In this document: in pieces, positions 43,552 through 52,143 of the stretch
Layout: each line of letters opens with the position of its first letter
How positions within the stretch are numbered: position 1 is the first letter of the stretch
Assembly (NCBI RefSeq): GCF_009806985.1
Contig: NZ_WUAX01000009.1
Coordinates: forward strand, 186,001-250,000
Length of the DNA stretch: 64,000 nucleotides
Reading direction: 5' to 3'
Source: Halorubrum sp. JWXQ-INN 858
GTDB lineage: Archaea; Halobacteriota; Halobacteria; Halobacteriales; Haloferacaceae
The notes under the pieces: model-generated
Database searches by the model: none
Told to the model about the DNA's origin: nothing
Seen by the model: only the letters and a program-made list of their open reading frames with translations
Translations under genes and position numbers: made by a program

Positions 43552-44685
43552 ATGACACAGCAACCACTGAAGATCGGCGTACTGGGGTATCGGTTCATGG
43601 GCAAGGCACACGCGAACGCGCTGGCGCGGCTCCCGATGTTCTTCCCGGACGCGCCCGCGGTCGAGCGCCACACGCTCGTCGGGCGCGACGAGGCGGCGCT
43701 CGCGGACGCGGCCGAGCGCTTCGGCTTCGCGCACACGGAGACGGACTGGGCGGCCGCGATCGAGGACGTCGACGTCTTCTACAACCTCGGCCCGAACCAC
43801 GTCCACGCGGAGCCGTCGATCGCGGCGCTGGAGGCGGGCGTCCCCGTCCTCTGTGAGAAGCCGCTCGCGCCGACCCTCGAGGAGGCCGACGCGATGCGCG
43901 AGGCCGCCGCCGCGGCCGACGTCCCCGCGGGCTGTGCGTTCAACTATCGGTTCGTCCCCGCGATCCGGCACGCGCGGAACCTGATCACCGACGGCGAGAT
44001 CGGCGAGATACGGCAGGTACGTGGACGGTACCTCCAGGACTGGCTCGCCGATCCCGACGCGCCCTGGGCGTGGCGGATGGACGCCGACCTCGCCGGCTCG
44101 GGCGCGCTCGGCGACCTTGGGGCCCACACGATCGACCTCGCGAACTTCCTCGTCGGCGACGCCGTCGGCGGCGTCGACCGCGTCTCCGGCCACCTGCGGA
44201 CGTTCGTCGACGAGCGTCCCGTCCACGACGACGAGGGCGGCGTCGAGGAGTACCGGGACGTCACCGTCGACGACGCGTACACCGCACAGGTCGCGTACGA
44301 CTCCGGCGCGATGGGGAGCTTCGAGGCGTCCCGGTTCGCGACGGGCCACAAGAACGACCACACGATAGAGGTACACGGCTCGGCGGGGAGCCTGAAGTTC
44401 TCGCTCGAGCGGCTCAACGAGCTGGAGATACTGCGGGAGGACTCTCGAGGCTACGAAACCGTCCTCGTCACGGACGAGTCCGACCCGTACGTCGACCACT
44501 GGTGGCCCCCGGGTCACGTGCTCGGCTGGGAGCACACGTTCGTCCACGAGAACTACGAGTTCCTCTCGGCGGTCGCCGACGGCGGCGAGTTCTCCCCCTC
44601 GTTCGACGAGGCGTACCGCGTTCAGCGAGTCCTCGACGCGGTGGAACGCGCCGACGAGCGCGGCGAGTGGGTCGCCGTCGAGTGA
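43552..44685 (+). CDS. Gfo/Idh/MocA-family oxidoreductase
   Basis: A 377-residue NAD(P)-dependent sugar/inositol dehydrogenase-like protein. Rossmann start IGVLGYRFMGKAHANAL, EKP motif in VLCEKPLAPTLEEAD, and the C-terminal catalytic domain with LGDLGAHTIDLANFLVGDAV (conserved Asp and His). Family members oxidise or transform glucose, inositol or 3-keto sugars. Cotranscribed with the isomerase; together they suggest a two-step pathway on a cyclic polyol or sugar that cannot be named. Confidence 0.92.
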   Translation: MTQQPLKIGVLGYRFMGKAHANALARLPMFFPDAPAVERHTLVGRDEAALADAAERFGFAHTETDWAAAIEDVDVFYNLGPNHVHAEPSIAALEAGVPVLCEKPLAPTLEEADAMREAAAAADVPAGCAFNYRFVPAIRHARNLITDGEIGEIRQVRGRYLQDWLADPDAPWAWRMDADLAGSGALGDLGAHTIDLANFLVGDAVGGVDRVSGHLRTFVDERPVHDDEGGVEEYRDVTVDDAYTAQVAYDSGAMGSFEASRFATGHKNDHTIEVHGSAGSLKFSLERLNELEILREDSRGYETVLVTDESDPYVDHWWPPGHVLGWEHTFVHENYEFLSAVADGGEFSPSFDEAYRVQRVLDAVERADERGEWVAVE

Positions 44686-44791
44686 GCGTCGCGGACGCGT
44701 CGGACTAGCGAAGGGGTTGAGCTAATAAGGGGCGGAGTCAGCGACGGGCGGAGTCAGCAACGAGCAGGGTCGGTCGCGCCGACCAGCGCCG

Positions 44792-45244
44792 TCAGTCGAC
44801 CGGGTCGATCCCGAGGCCGTCCCCTCGGTCCCAGTCGTCCTCGTCGTCCGGGTCGTACTCCGCGAGCGTCTCCGTTCGGGCGAACGCGACGGGGTCCCAG
44901 ACGATCTCGACCTCCTCGTTGCCGGTCGCGTCCGGGATCGTGATCTGTTCGCCCGGGCGGACGAGGCCGTCGCCCGGCCACGCCCCGAACCGAACCGTTC
45001 CGTCGGGGTCGTCGCCGCGGACGTACAGCTCCTCGGCCGGCAGCGGCTCGCGACCGAGATGGGTCACCACCAGCTCGTCGCCCTCCTGTTCGACGTGGAA
45101 CTCCGCGTCCGGGGGCGCGACGGCGTCGATGAAGCCGAACATCGCCGCGCCGACGACGGCCAGCAGGAGCACGACGACGCCGACGAGGAGGCCGGTGCCC
45201 GCGATCGGGGTGAACGCCCTGTCGTCGGTCGGGAGCCCGTCCAT
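44792..45244 (-). CDS. Archaeal type IV pilin-like protein
   Basis: A 150-residue protein with a class III signal peptide. A short charged leader MDGLPTDDRA is followed by FTPIAGTGLLVGVVVLLLAV, the H-domain that would be retained after PibD cleavage near Ala10. The mature part is an acidic beta domain of the archaeal pilin_N (DUF1628) kind (EQEGDELVVTHLGREPLPAE). Start ATG 45244; the GTG at 45271 would lengthen the leader. Substrate of the prepilin peptidase at the window's left end is likely. Single gene. Confidence 0.85.
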   Translation of the reverse strand: MDGLPTDDRAFTPIAGTGLLVGVVVLLLAVVGAAMFGFIDAVAPPDAEFHVEQEGDELVVTHLGREPLPAEELYVRGDDPDGTVRFGAWPGDGLVRPGEQITIPDATGNEEVEIVWDPVAFARTETLAEYDPDDEDDWDRGDGLGIDPVD

Positions 45245-45436
45245 TCGTCGAACGGTCGGCGTGGACGCCACTAAGCCTTTCCTGCCCGGGTATCGGGAAC
45301 GATAATCCCCTCCGATCCCGATCCTGATCTCGATCGTTCCGATCGCCCCGATCGATCCGGCCGGTTCGGACCGATCGTTCCGGCCGATTCGAACCGAACC
45401 GCAACCGCGTTATTCCTCCGGTTCGAACGGGACTGC

Positions 45437-46054
45437 GTGAGCACCTGGACCGAAACGCCCGGCGGTGGCCGACGACGCGGCCCGCGCGGGTTGGCCCGCG
45501 CGTGGGTCGCGGTGCTGGTTCGACCGCGCCGGTTCTTCGCGACCGGCGTCCGTCCCGGGGACCAGGCACCGGGGTTGACCTTCGCCGTCGTCGTCGCGGC
45601 CGCGTTCACCCTCGGGTGGCTCCTCGCCGATCCGGGGGCGATCCCCGCGATCACCGAGTCGGCGGCGCTGTCGGCGGTCGTCGTCCTGTTGGTCGTGATC
45701 GCGCTGGCGGCCCCGGTGGGGCTCCACCTGACCGCCGCCGTCGCGACGCTGTCGCTGCTCGTCGCGTCGATCGGGTTCGACGACGGGCTCGGGCTACGGG
45801 ACCGCGGCGGAGTGAGCGAGACGGTGCAGGTCGTCGCCTACGCGAGCGCGCCGATGGCGCTGGCCGGCCCCCCGATCGCGGGGCTCAGGATCGCCTGTGC
45901 GACGTACGCGACCGTGTTGGTGTGGTACGGGATCCGAGCCGTTCACGGCACGACCGCGCTCCGAGCGACGGTCGCCGGGCTCCCCCCGGCGATCGCCGGG
46001 TACTGGATCGGGTATCGCGCCCTCGCCGCGGCGCGCTCGCTCGTCGGCGTGTGA
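45437..46054 (+). CDS. Yip1-family membrane protein
   Basis: A 205-residue integral membrane protein with five hydrophobic segments, starting with the signature WVAVLVRPRRFFATGVRPGD, as in Yip1-domain proteins of haloarchaea. Later segments include VQVVAYASAPMALAGPPIAG and HGTTALRATVAGLPPAIAGY. Function in archaea is unknown. It begins at GTG 45437, 28 nt after a GTTATTCC element. Upstream DNA is a degenerate CGATC-rich repeat. Confidence 0.8.
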   Translation: MSTWTETPGGGRRRGPRGLARAWVAVLVRPRRFFATGVRPGDQAPGLTFAVVVAAAFTLGWLLADPGAIPAITESAALSAVVVLLVVIALAAPVGLHLTAAVATLSLLVASIGFDDGLGLRDRGGVSETVQVVAYASAPMALAGPPIAGLRIACATYATVLVWYGIRAVHGTTALRATVAGLPPAIAGYWIGYRALAAARSLVGV

Positions 46055-46174
46055 GACGCCGATCGAACGGCGCCCATCCCGTCCGGCCGCCCCACGACGG
46101 ACGGACGCGATCGCGAACGTCCCGTGGCCGGCTTTCGACAACCGTTTTAGGCATGAGACACTCCGTACACTCAA

Positions 46175-48298
46175 ATGGGATCGTGTCTCATCTGTGGCGT
46201 CTCCGTTACGGGTCGTATCTGCGACTCACATCAGGAAGACGTCGTGTTCGACTTCCGCGGGGACTCCCCGCATCAGCTCGTACCGAACCGCTTCTATCGC
46301 GGAACCGTCGACGGCTACGCCGAGTTCGGCGTGTTCATCGACCTCTCGCCCGGCGTCACCGGGTTGTTACACCGCTCCGAGCTCGACCGGCGGCTGGAGA
46401 GCCTCGAGTGGGAGCCCGGTGACGACGTGTTCGTCCAGGTGAAAGGCGTCCGCGACAACGGGAACATCGACCTCGCCTGGTCGATCCGACAGGCCGAACG
46501 GGAGTTCCGTGGCGTGTTGGTCCAGGAGGGCGACACCGACCGCGACCCCGAGGACGACGCTGCGGACGACGAGGCCGGCGACGACGCTGCGGACGACGAG
46601 ACCGGCGACGACGCCGCGGACGACGAGCCGGTCACGCAGGACGCCGCCGCTGACGACGCCGGATCGACCGCCGACGCCGAACCGAGCGACGACGACGAGG
46701 ACGTGGACGAGGAAGGCGCAGACGGCGAAGACGCGGATGGGACGGACGCGGAGGACGACGCGGAGGACGACGCCGAGGCCGAGCCGGAACCCGAGGCGGA
46801 GCGCGAACACGTCGCGGTCGAGGCCCTGCCCGACGCCGTCGGCGAGGACGTGCGGATCGAGGGCGAGGTCGTCAGCGTGCGCCAGACCGGCGGCCCGACG
46901 ATATTCGAGGTCCGCGACGAGACGGGAGTCGTCGACGTGGCGGCGTTCGTCGAGGCGGGCGTCCGGGCGTACCCGGACGTCGAGGTCGACGACCTGGTTC
47001 GGCTCGACGGCGAGGTCGAGAGCCGACGGGGCGAGATCCAGATCGAGACGGAGACGCTCGTCGTCCTCGAGGGCGACGCCGCGGACGACGTCCGCACCCG
47101 GTTGGAGGACGCACTCACCGCCAAGGCCCGCCCCGAGGGCCTGCAGCCGCTCGGCGGCGACGAGGCGGTGGCCGAGCTGGGCGAGGGACTGCTCGACGCG
47201 GCGGAGGCGATCCGCCGGGCGGTGCTCGGGTCCCGGCCCATCGTGGTCCGACACCCCGCGACCGCCGACGGCTACGTCGCCGGCGCGGCCATCGAACGCG
47301 CGACGCTGCCGCTGATCCGCGAGGAACACGCCAAAAGCGACGCGGAGTACCACTACTTCACGCGTCGCCCCCTCGAGGATCCGGTGTACGGGATGGACGA
47401 CGCGACGAACGACGTCACCCGGATGCTGCAGGACCGCGACCGACACGACGAGAAGCTCCCGCTGTTCGTGCTCGTCGGCACGGGCTCCACCGTCGAGTCC
47501 GAGGACGGGCTGGGGCTGCTCTCCGTCTACGGCACCGACGCCGTGGTCGTCGACGCCGCCGTCGCGGACCCGGAGACGCGCGAGTCGGTCGAGACGCTGA
47601 TCTCGCCGGAGCTCGCCGACGTCGACGACGACCTCTCGACCGGAGCGCTCGTCGCCTCGCTGGCCTCCGCGGTCAACGACGAGGTCCGCGCTGACCTCGT
47701 TCACCTGCCCGCCGTGAGCTACTGGGCGGACGCTCCCGGGCGCTACGTCGACCTCGCACACGACGCCGGCTACGACGTCGAGCGCGTCGCCGAACTCCGC
47801 GAGGCCATCGCGCTGGAGGCGTACTACCAGTCGTACCAGGACAAACGCGAGCTCGTCACGGACCTCCTCTTCGAGGACGGTGGCGACCTCGCCGCACACG
47901 TCTCCGAGCAGTTCCGCGAGAAGCTGGAGACCGAGATCGAGACCGCCAGCGCGAACGTCGTGGCCGAGTCGGCCGGCGGCGTCGAGTTCGCGGTGCTCGA
48001 CACGGACAAGTACACCCACCGGTTCGACTTCCCGCCGACGCCGCTGCTGTTGGACGACCTCCACCGCCGGAACGCGGCCGACGAACCGTTCGCGACGGTG
48101 GGGATCGGCACCGACGAGCTGTACGTCCGCGCGACGGCCGACCTGTCGATCCGCGACGTCGCCGCGCGTGCCGCGGAGGCCGCCCCGCGGGCCGACGTCT
48201 CCACGGCCGGCGTTCGCGAGGGGAAGATCGAGTTCCTCTCGGGCGAGCGTGACGCCGTCGAGGACGCCGTCATCGCCGCCGTGGCCGAGCAGTTCTAA
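46175..48298 (+). CDS. DHH-family phosphoesterase with S1 and OB domains (RecJ-like)
   Basis: A 707-residue protein. N-terminal zinc-binding segment CLICGVSVTGRICDSHQ, S1 domain (FYRGTVDGYAEFGVFIDLSP, ending NIDLAWSIRQ), a 90-residue Asp/Ala/Glu linker (about 110-210), an OB-fold (VGEDVRIEGEVVSVRQTGGP), then a DHH-type domain (PIVVRHPATADGYVAGAAIE) and a DHHA1-like C-terminus. The canonical DHH triad is replaced by HPATADGY, so the metal-binding motif is degenerate. Haloarchaeal RecJ-like proteins have this arrangement; nuclease activity is uncertain. The acidic linker repeats DDETGDDAAD units. Confidence 0.82.
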   Translation: MGSCLICGVSVTGRICDSHQEDVVFDFRGDSPHQLVPNRFYRGTVDGYAEFGVFIDLSPGVTGLLHRSELDRRLESLEWEPGDDVFVQVKGVRDNGNIDLAWSIRQAEREFRGVLVQEGDTDRDPEDDAADDEAGDDAADDETGDDAADDEPVTQDAAADDAGSTADAEPSDDDEDVDEEGADGEDADGTDAEDDAEDDAEAEPEPEAEREHVAVEALPDAVGEDVRIEGEVVSVRQTGGPTIFEVRDETGVVDVAAFVEAGVRAYPDVEVDDLVRLDGEVESRRGEIQIETETLVVLEGDAADDVRTRLEDALTAKARPEGLQPLGGDEAVAELGEGLLDAAEAIRRAVLGSRPIVVRHPATADGYVAGAAIERATLPLIREEHAKSDAEYHYFTRRPLEDPVYGMDDATNDVTRMLQDRDRHDEKLPLFVLVGTGSTVESEDGLGLLSVYGTDAVVVDAAVADPETRESVETLISPELADVDDDLSTGALVASLASAVNDEVRADLVHLPAVSYWADAPGRYVDLAHDAGYDVERVAELREAIALEAYYQSYQDKRELVTDLLFEDGGDLAAHVSEQFREKLETEIETASANVVAESAGGVEFAVLDTDKYTHRFDFPPTPLLLDDLHRRNAADEPFATVGIGTDELYVRATADLSIRDVAARAAEAAPRADVSTAGVREGKIEFLSGERDAVEDAVIAAVAEQF

Positions 48299-48603
48299 CT
48301 CGGGGAGCATCCCGCCGTTCTCGGGAGCGACCCGCCGTCATTCTCCTCGCTTCCTTCCACCGCCGGGCCCTGGGTCATCGCCGTCGTGAGTCCTCCGCGG
48401 ACACCACGTTTCCGATGAAACGCCGTTTCGACGGCCACGGCCAGCGATACCCCCGGACACCGCGTTTCCGGTGAACGGTCGGCGCGGATCGGCGTACCGA
48501 TCGCGGACGCTTGGTCCGCCCGGGGTCGGGCGTCCGTCGCTCCGGGTCACAGGACGCGAACGGCCGACACAAGACACAAGGCCTCACGCGCGGAACACCG
48601 GGT
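48299..48603. other. 305-bp intergenic region with diverged repeats
   Basis: No gene. Holds two diverged copies of a roughly 57-bp segment (about 48398 and 48455; shared GGACACCACGTTTCC-type core followed by GTGAA/ATGAAA) and a CCCGCCGT pair near 48310-48340. A possible promoter for the next gene is not obvious in this GC-rich DNA. Confidence 0.6.
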
Positions 48604-49155
48604 ATGCAACCCTCCAAGGAGCGGGAGGCGTCGGACGGCGACCCGCTCGACGACCTCGACGACCTCCTCGACGACGACCTCGCCGGCGGTGACGGCGCGG
48701 TCGATCCGGAACGGGACGCGTCGACCGAGGGCGATCGCGAAGCCGGCGGGGGCGGCGGCCGGATCGGGGTCGACGGCCGGTGGTTCTCGCTGAAGTCGTT
48801 CGCCATCGCTCTGCTTGCAGTCGTGCTCGGCGTCCTCCTCGGCGGGGCCGTGCCCCTGATCGGCGGAACGATCGGCCACGCCGCCGGGGTGTTCCTCGGC
48901 GCGTTCCTCGTCGGGCTCGTCCTCTCGGGACGGAAGTACGTCGAGGTCGGGATCGCCGGGGCGGGAGCCGGAGCCGGAAGCGCGCTGTTGAGCGTGCTCG
49001 GGATCGGTTTCCTGCCGATCGGGATCCAATACCTCCAGGAATGGGGACTCGCCCTGCTCGCCGTCGGCGGCGGGGTCGGACTCCTCGTGTCGGTCCTCGG
49101 CCACTACTTCGGGCGCGACCTCCGCGAGGGGCTCACTGGGGACGTGTCGGAGTAG
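48604..49155 (+). CDS. Haloarchaeal membrane protein, DUF456-like
   Basis: A 183-residue protein. The first 55 residues are acidic and low-complexity (DDLDDLLDDDLAGGDG), then come four hydrophobic segments with Gly-rich turns (AIALLAVVLGVLLGGAVPLI, AAGVFLGAFLVGLVLSG, VGIAGAGAGAGSALLSVLGI, LALLAVGGGVGLLVSVLGHY). The pattern resembles DUF456/glycine-zipper proteins, but I am not certain of the family. No catalytic residues; function unknown. The start was taken at the first ATG (48604). Confidence 0.65.
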   Translation: MQPSKEREASDGDPLDDLDDLLDDDLAGGDGAVDPERDASTEGDREAGGGGGRIGVDGRWFSLKSFAIALLAVVLGVLLGGAVPLIGGTIGHAAGVFLGAFLVGLVLSGRKYVEVGIAGAGAGAGSALLSVLGIGFLPIGIQYLQEWGLALLAVGGGVGLLVSVLGHYFGRDLREGLTGDVSE

Positions 49156-49181
49156 GCGATCGATCGAGGACGCGGGTCGGG

Positions 49182-49290
49182 TCGATCGGTCGCCGAGTCA
49201 GCCGCCAATCGGTCGTCGAGTCAGTCATCGATCGGTCGCCGAGTCAGTCGTCGAATCAATCGTCGATCGGTCGCCGAGTCAGTCGTCGAC
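49182..49290. repeat. Degenerate tandem repeat, about 20-24 bp, reaching into a gene's stop
   Basis: Five units around TCGATCGGTCGCCGAGTCAG, alternating with GTCGTCGA. The last unit contains the stop and final codons of the minus-strand gene ending at 49279. Confidence 0.85.
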
Positions 49291-50058
49291 GTCGAACTCG
49301 AAGACGACCGCCGAGCAGTCCTCACAGGCCAACACCGGCCGGTGCGGTTTCCGGTGGGTCGTCCCGGGGCCGCCACAACAGTTCCGGAGCGTCGTCTCCG
49401 AGACGTCGCCCGCACAGACGGGACAGGTCCGGACGAACGTGCGGAGCGGCTCGGCGGCGGGTGCACGCAGCTCCGGAGCCACGTCGAACTCGGCCAGCGT
49501 TTCGGCGGCGGCCGTTTCGGCGATCGCGACCGTCCGCGAGAGCCAGACGTCGCGGTCGCCCGCGAGCAGGATCCGGTTCCCGTGAACCTCGGCGTCGGGG
49601 TCGCCCGCGGCGACGGCCGCCGTCCGTTCGGCCAGCGCGGGGTCGGAGAGCGCGCGGAGGTCCGTCGTCCGGGACTCGAACGCCTCGCGGTAGTCGTCGG
49701 TGAGCCGGAGGTCCTCCTCGCCCGCCACGAGCACGCCCGCCGCCGAGAGGGCGGCGATCAGCGCTTCCGGATCCGTCGAGGCGGCTATCGAGTCGCTCTC
49801 GACGTGCTCGTCGGGACCGACGTCGAACGGCAGCCGATCGACGATCCGCGGCGCGAACCGGGGCGTTCCGGGGACCACGTAGCCGCGCAGGTAGACGAGC
49901 AATCCACCCCCGAGCAGGACGATCGGGGCCAGCGGCGCGGTGACGATCCCCGCGAGGACCGCGACGACGGCGACGAGGACCAGGTTGATCGCGGTGCAGG
50001 GCCAACAGCGGTTCTCGCCCGTGTAGGCGGGGCGGCGAAGCGTATCGAGGACGGTCAC
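49279..50058 (-). CDS. Membrane protein with C-terminal zinc ribbon (unknown)
   Basis: A 259-residue protein I do not recognise as a named family. N-terminal motif TGENRCWPCTAINL is followed by two membrane helices (VLVAVVAVLAGIVTAPLA, IVLLGGGLLVYLRGYVV), then a soluble helical domain. The C-terminal ribbon has TCPVCAGDVSETTLRNCCGG and VLACEDCSAVVFEFDVDD, five or more Cys suited to one or two zinc sites. It may be restricted to haloarchaea. Its stop is part of a tandem repeat. Confidence 0.7.
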   Translation of the reverse strand: MTVLDTLRRPAYTGENRCWPCTAINLVLVAVVAVLAGIVTAPLAPIVLLGGGLLVYLRGYVVPGTPRFAPRIVDRLPFDVGPDEHVESDSIAASTDPEALIAALSAAGVLVAGEEDLRLTDDYREAFESRTTDLRALSDPALAERTAAVAAGDPDAEVHGNRILLAGDRDVWLSRTVAIAETAAAETLAEFDVAPELRAPAAEPLRTFVRTCPVCAGDVSETTLRNCCGGPGTTHRKPHRPVLACEDCSAVVFEFDVDD

Positions 50059-50204
50059 GTCACCGCGTGGGGGCTACGCCCGTAAGGGCGTTCCGGGCTC
50101 GATCGCGACCGACCCGGCGGCCCATCCCACGGCTCTTGAGACCCCGGAGTTCCCGACGCCGCCGAGGTCCCAGAAGCCACCGAATGCGCCGAGAGCAGCC
50201 TGCA

Positions 50205-50285
50205 GGTACGCCCGGATCGGTCGGCGGGTACGCCCGGATCGGTCGGCAGGTACGCCCGGATCGGCCGGCGGGTACGCCCGATCAG
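50205..50285. repeat. Tandem repeat, 22-bp unit x 3.7, ending at a stop codon
   Basis: Units at 50205, 50227, 50249 and 50271 (GGTACGCCCGGATCGGTCGG plus two bases). The last, shortened unit runs into the EamA gene's stop at 50282. Confidence 0.92.
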
Positions 50286-51244
50286 CCACCGAGACCATAC
50301 CGCGTCGTGACGTACGCGGCGATCTCCCGACGTTCGAGCGCCACGAACCCGGCGAGGATGGCGACGAAGCCGACGAGCGCCTCGGCTTCGATCAGGTGGC
50401 CGAGCAGGACCCAGCTCCCGGCCGCGGCGACCATCGGTTCGACGTAGCCGACGAGGTGCAGCTGGGTTGGGCCGACGGCGTCGAGCAGCGCGAAGTAGAT
50501 GAGGAACGCGACGACGCCCGAGAGGACGGTGAGGTACGCGAGCGACAGCACCGAGGTGGCGTTCCAGACGATCGCCCCCGGCGACTCGCCGAGGACGCCC
50601 GCGCCGCCGAACAGGAGGACCGCCCCAAGCACCATCGCCCAGCCCTGCAGGGCGGCGATCGGGAGGTCCGTCCGGAGCGGGCGGAGGAGAACGGCCCCGA
50701 TCGAGAAGGCCACCGCCGCCAGGAAGGTGAGGACGACGCCGATCACGCCCGGGGAGAGGATGCCCGACCCGTCGCCGCCGGCGAGACCCGCGCCGGTCGG
50801 GTCCGCGATGACGACGACGCCGACGAGCCCGAGCGCGAACCCGGCGATCTCGAACGGGCCCAGCCGCTCGTTCGGCAGGAGGAGCGCGGCGAACGCGGCC
50901 GTCAGCACCGGGGACAAGCTCACGACGACGGCGGCGATCGCGCCGGACACGTACAGCTCGCCGACGTACAACAACCCGTGATACGCGGCGATGACGAAGA
51001 CGCCGGCGACCGCGACGCCGGCCCATTCGTCGCGACCGCGAGGGATCCAACGCTCGGAGACCACGGTCGCGTAGGCCAGCACGACGATCCCGGCGATCAC
51101 GTACCGAACGCCCGCGAACAACAGCGGCGGGAAGTACGCCAGCCCGGCCTCGATCGCGACGAAGGACGTCCCCCACAGGGTCGCGAGGAGCAGGAACCCG
51201 GCTGCGACTCCAGTAGGAGAGGAGAGGAGCTTTTCTGAATACAT
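50282..51244 (-). CDS. EamA/DMT-superfamily transporter
   Basis: A 320-residue drug/metabolite transporter with ten hydrophobic segments in two EamA repeats (first: LLLATLWGTSFVAIEAGLAY, SPVLTAAFAALLLPNERLGP; second: LAYLTVLSGVVAFLIYFALL, EPMVAAAGSWVLLGHLIEAE). The substrate is commonly an amino acid or metabolite but is unknown. Divergent from the Lrp regulator at 51428, which probably controls it, as Lrp-type regulators often sit next to amino-acid exporters. CATATACTT lies 28 nt before the ATG. Confidence 0.93.
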   Translation of the reverse strand: MYSEKLLSSPTGVAAGFLLLATLWGTSFVAIEAGLAYFPPLLFAGVRYVIAGIVVLAYATVVSERWIPRGRDEWAGVAVAGVFVIAAYHGLLYVGELYVSGAIAAVVVSLSPVLTAAFAALLLPNERLGPFEIAGFALGLVGVVVIADPTGAGLAGGDGSGILSPGVIGVVLTFLAAVAFSIGAVLLRPLRTDLPIAALQGWAMVLGAVLLFGGAGVLGESPGAIVWNATSVLSLAYLTVLSGVVAFLIYFALLDAVGPTQLHLVGYVEPMVAAAGSWVLLGHLIEAEALVGFVAILAGFVALERREIAAYVTTRYGLGG

Positions 51245-51264
51245 CTGTTATCAGTTCGAAACGT

Positions 51265-51280
51265 AAGCATATACTTAAAC
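51265..51280 (-). promoter_or_regulatory. TATA box of the EamA transporter gene
   Basis: Minus-strand GTTTAAGTATATGC centred about 28 nt before the ATG at 51244; the region 51262-51295 is AT-rich. Confidence 0.6.
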
Positions 51281-51392
51281 TAATCTTTTAAATACCGTCG
51301 ATACGTGGATCAATAACCAAACATATGAATCACGTCTTACTACGGTCCAATTAGCGGGCCGAGAGTTGGATCCGAATCCGACCATGTCTGTC

Positions 51393-51403
51393 GTAATATA
51401 TAC
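51393..51403 (+). promoter_or_regulatory. TATA box of the Lrp gene
   Basis: GTAATATATAC, centred 30 nt before the ATG at 51428. The shared 183-bp gap with the transporter gene could hold an operator for autoregulation. Confidence 0.6.
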
Positions 51404-51427
51404 CCGTCCGTCACACGAACCGGGAAC

Positions 51428-51910
51428 ATGGACGAACGCGACGTTCGCCTCTTGAAGGCGATCTCCGATCTCGGCACCGGCAGCCCGGAACGGCTCCACG
51501 AGGAGACGGGGATCCCCGTCTCGACGATCCACTACCGGTTGAACAACCTGCGGGACGCGGGGGTCATCGAGAACGACCTGTACGACCTCGACCACGAAGC
51601 GTTGGGGCTCGGGGTCACGATCATCGTCGAGGTGCTCGCGGACTACGAGGGACCGTACGACGAGTTCGCCGACGAGCTGCTCGCGGTCGAGGGGGTCACC
51701 GAGGCGTTTTTCACTATGGGAGAGACGGACTTCGTCGTCATCGCGCGGCTCTCCTCGTCCGACACCGTCGAGCGGCTCATCAGCGAGTTCGAGGGGATCC
51801 CCGGCGTCGAACGCACCAACTCCACGTTCACGATCGCGACCCTTCGCGACGAGTCGCGAGCCCCGGCCACGTACTCGCTCGAAACGCTGATAGAAGAGCT
51901 CACCGAGTAG
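51428..51910 (+). CDS. Lrp/AsnC-family transcriptional regulator
   Basis: A 160-residue Lrp-type protein with wHTH at about 2-55 (DERDVRLLKAISDLGTGSPE, TGIPVSTIHYRLNNLRDAGV) and RAM domain (LGVTIIVEVLADYEGPYDEF, EAFFTMGETDFVVIARLSSS). No TRASH or extra domain. Probable regulator of the divergent EamA transporter, by position. Strong TATA box, leaderless. Confidence 0.91.
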   Translation: MDERDVRLLKAISDLGTGSPERLHEETGIPVSTIHYRLNNLRDAGVIENDLYDLDHEALGLGVTIIVEVLADYEGPYDEFADELLAVEGVTEAFFTMGETDFVVIARLSSSDTVERLISEFEGIPGVERTNSTFTIATLRDESRAPATYSLETLIEELTE

Positions 51911-51964
51911 CGGCCGGTATCTACCCCCTGCGAGGACGATCCCGAACGACTCACCCGATCGCCA

Positions 51965-52094
51965 GGACCCTTATGAGGGCGTTACCGACTGGACCCTTAT
52001 AAGGGCGTTACCGACTGGACCCTTATAAGGGCGTTACCGACTGGACCCTTATAAGGGCGTTACCGACTGGACCCTTATAAGGGCGTTACCGACT
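51965..52094. repeat. Tandem repeat, 26-bp unit x 5, each with a TATA-bearing palindrome
   Basis: Copies at 51965, 51991, 52017, 52043 and 52069. Each contains CCCTTATAAGGG, a 12-bp perfect palindrome (the first has TTATGA), joined by CGTTACCGACTGGA. It lies between the convergent Lrp and gatE stops. Each palindrome could be a TATA-like element on both strands or a transcription-terminating hairpin. Confidence 0.95.
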
Positions 52095-52143
52095 GGACCG
52101 TTACAGAACCGTCACCGCCTCGGGGGATCACCGCGGCGGTCGC

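Noticed and set aside
46367..48310. A 647-residue antisense frame over the DHH protein
   Set aside because: Its Val/Asp/Gly runs mirror the Asp/Ala linker codons of the sense gene; the sense gene has clear S1, OB and DHH-like domains.
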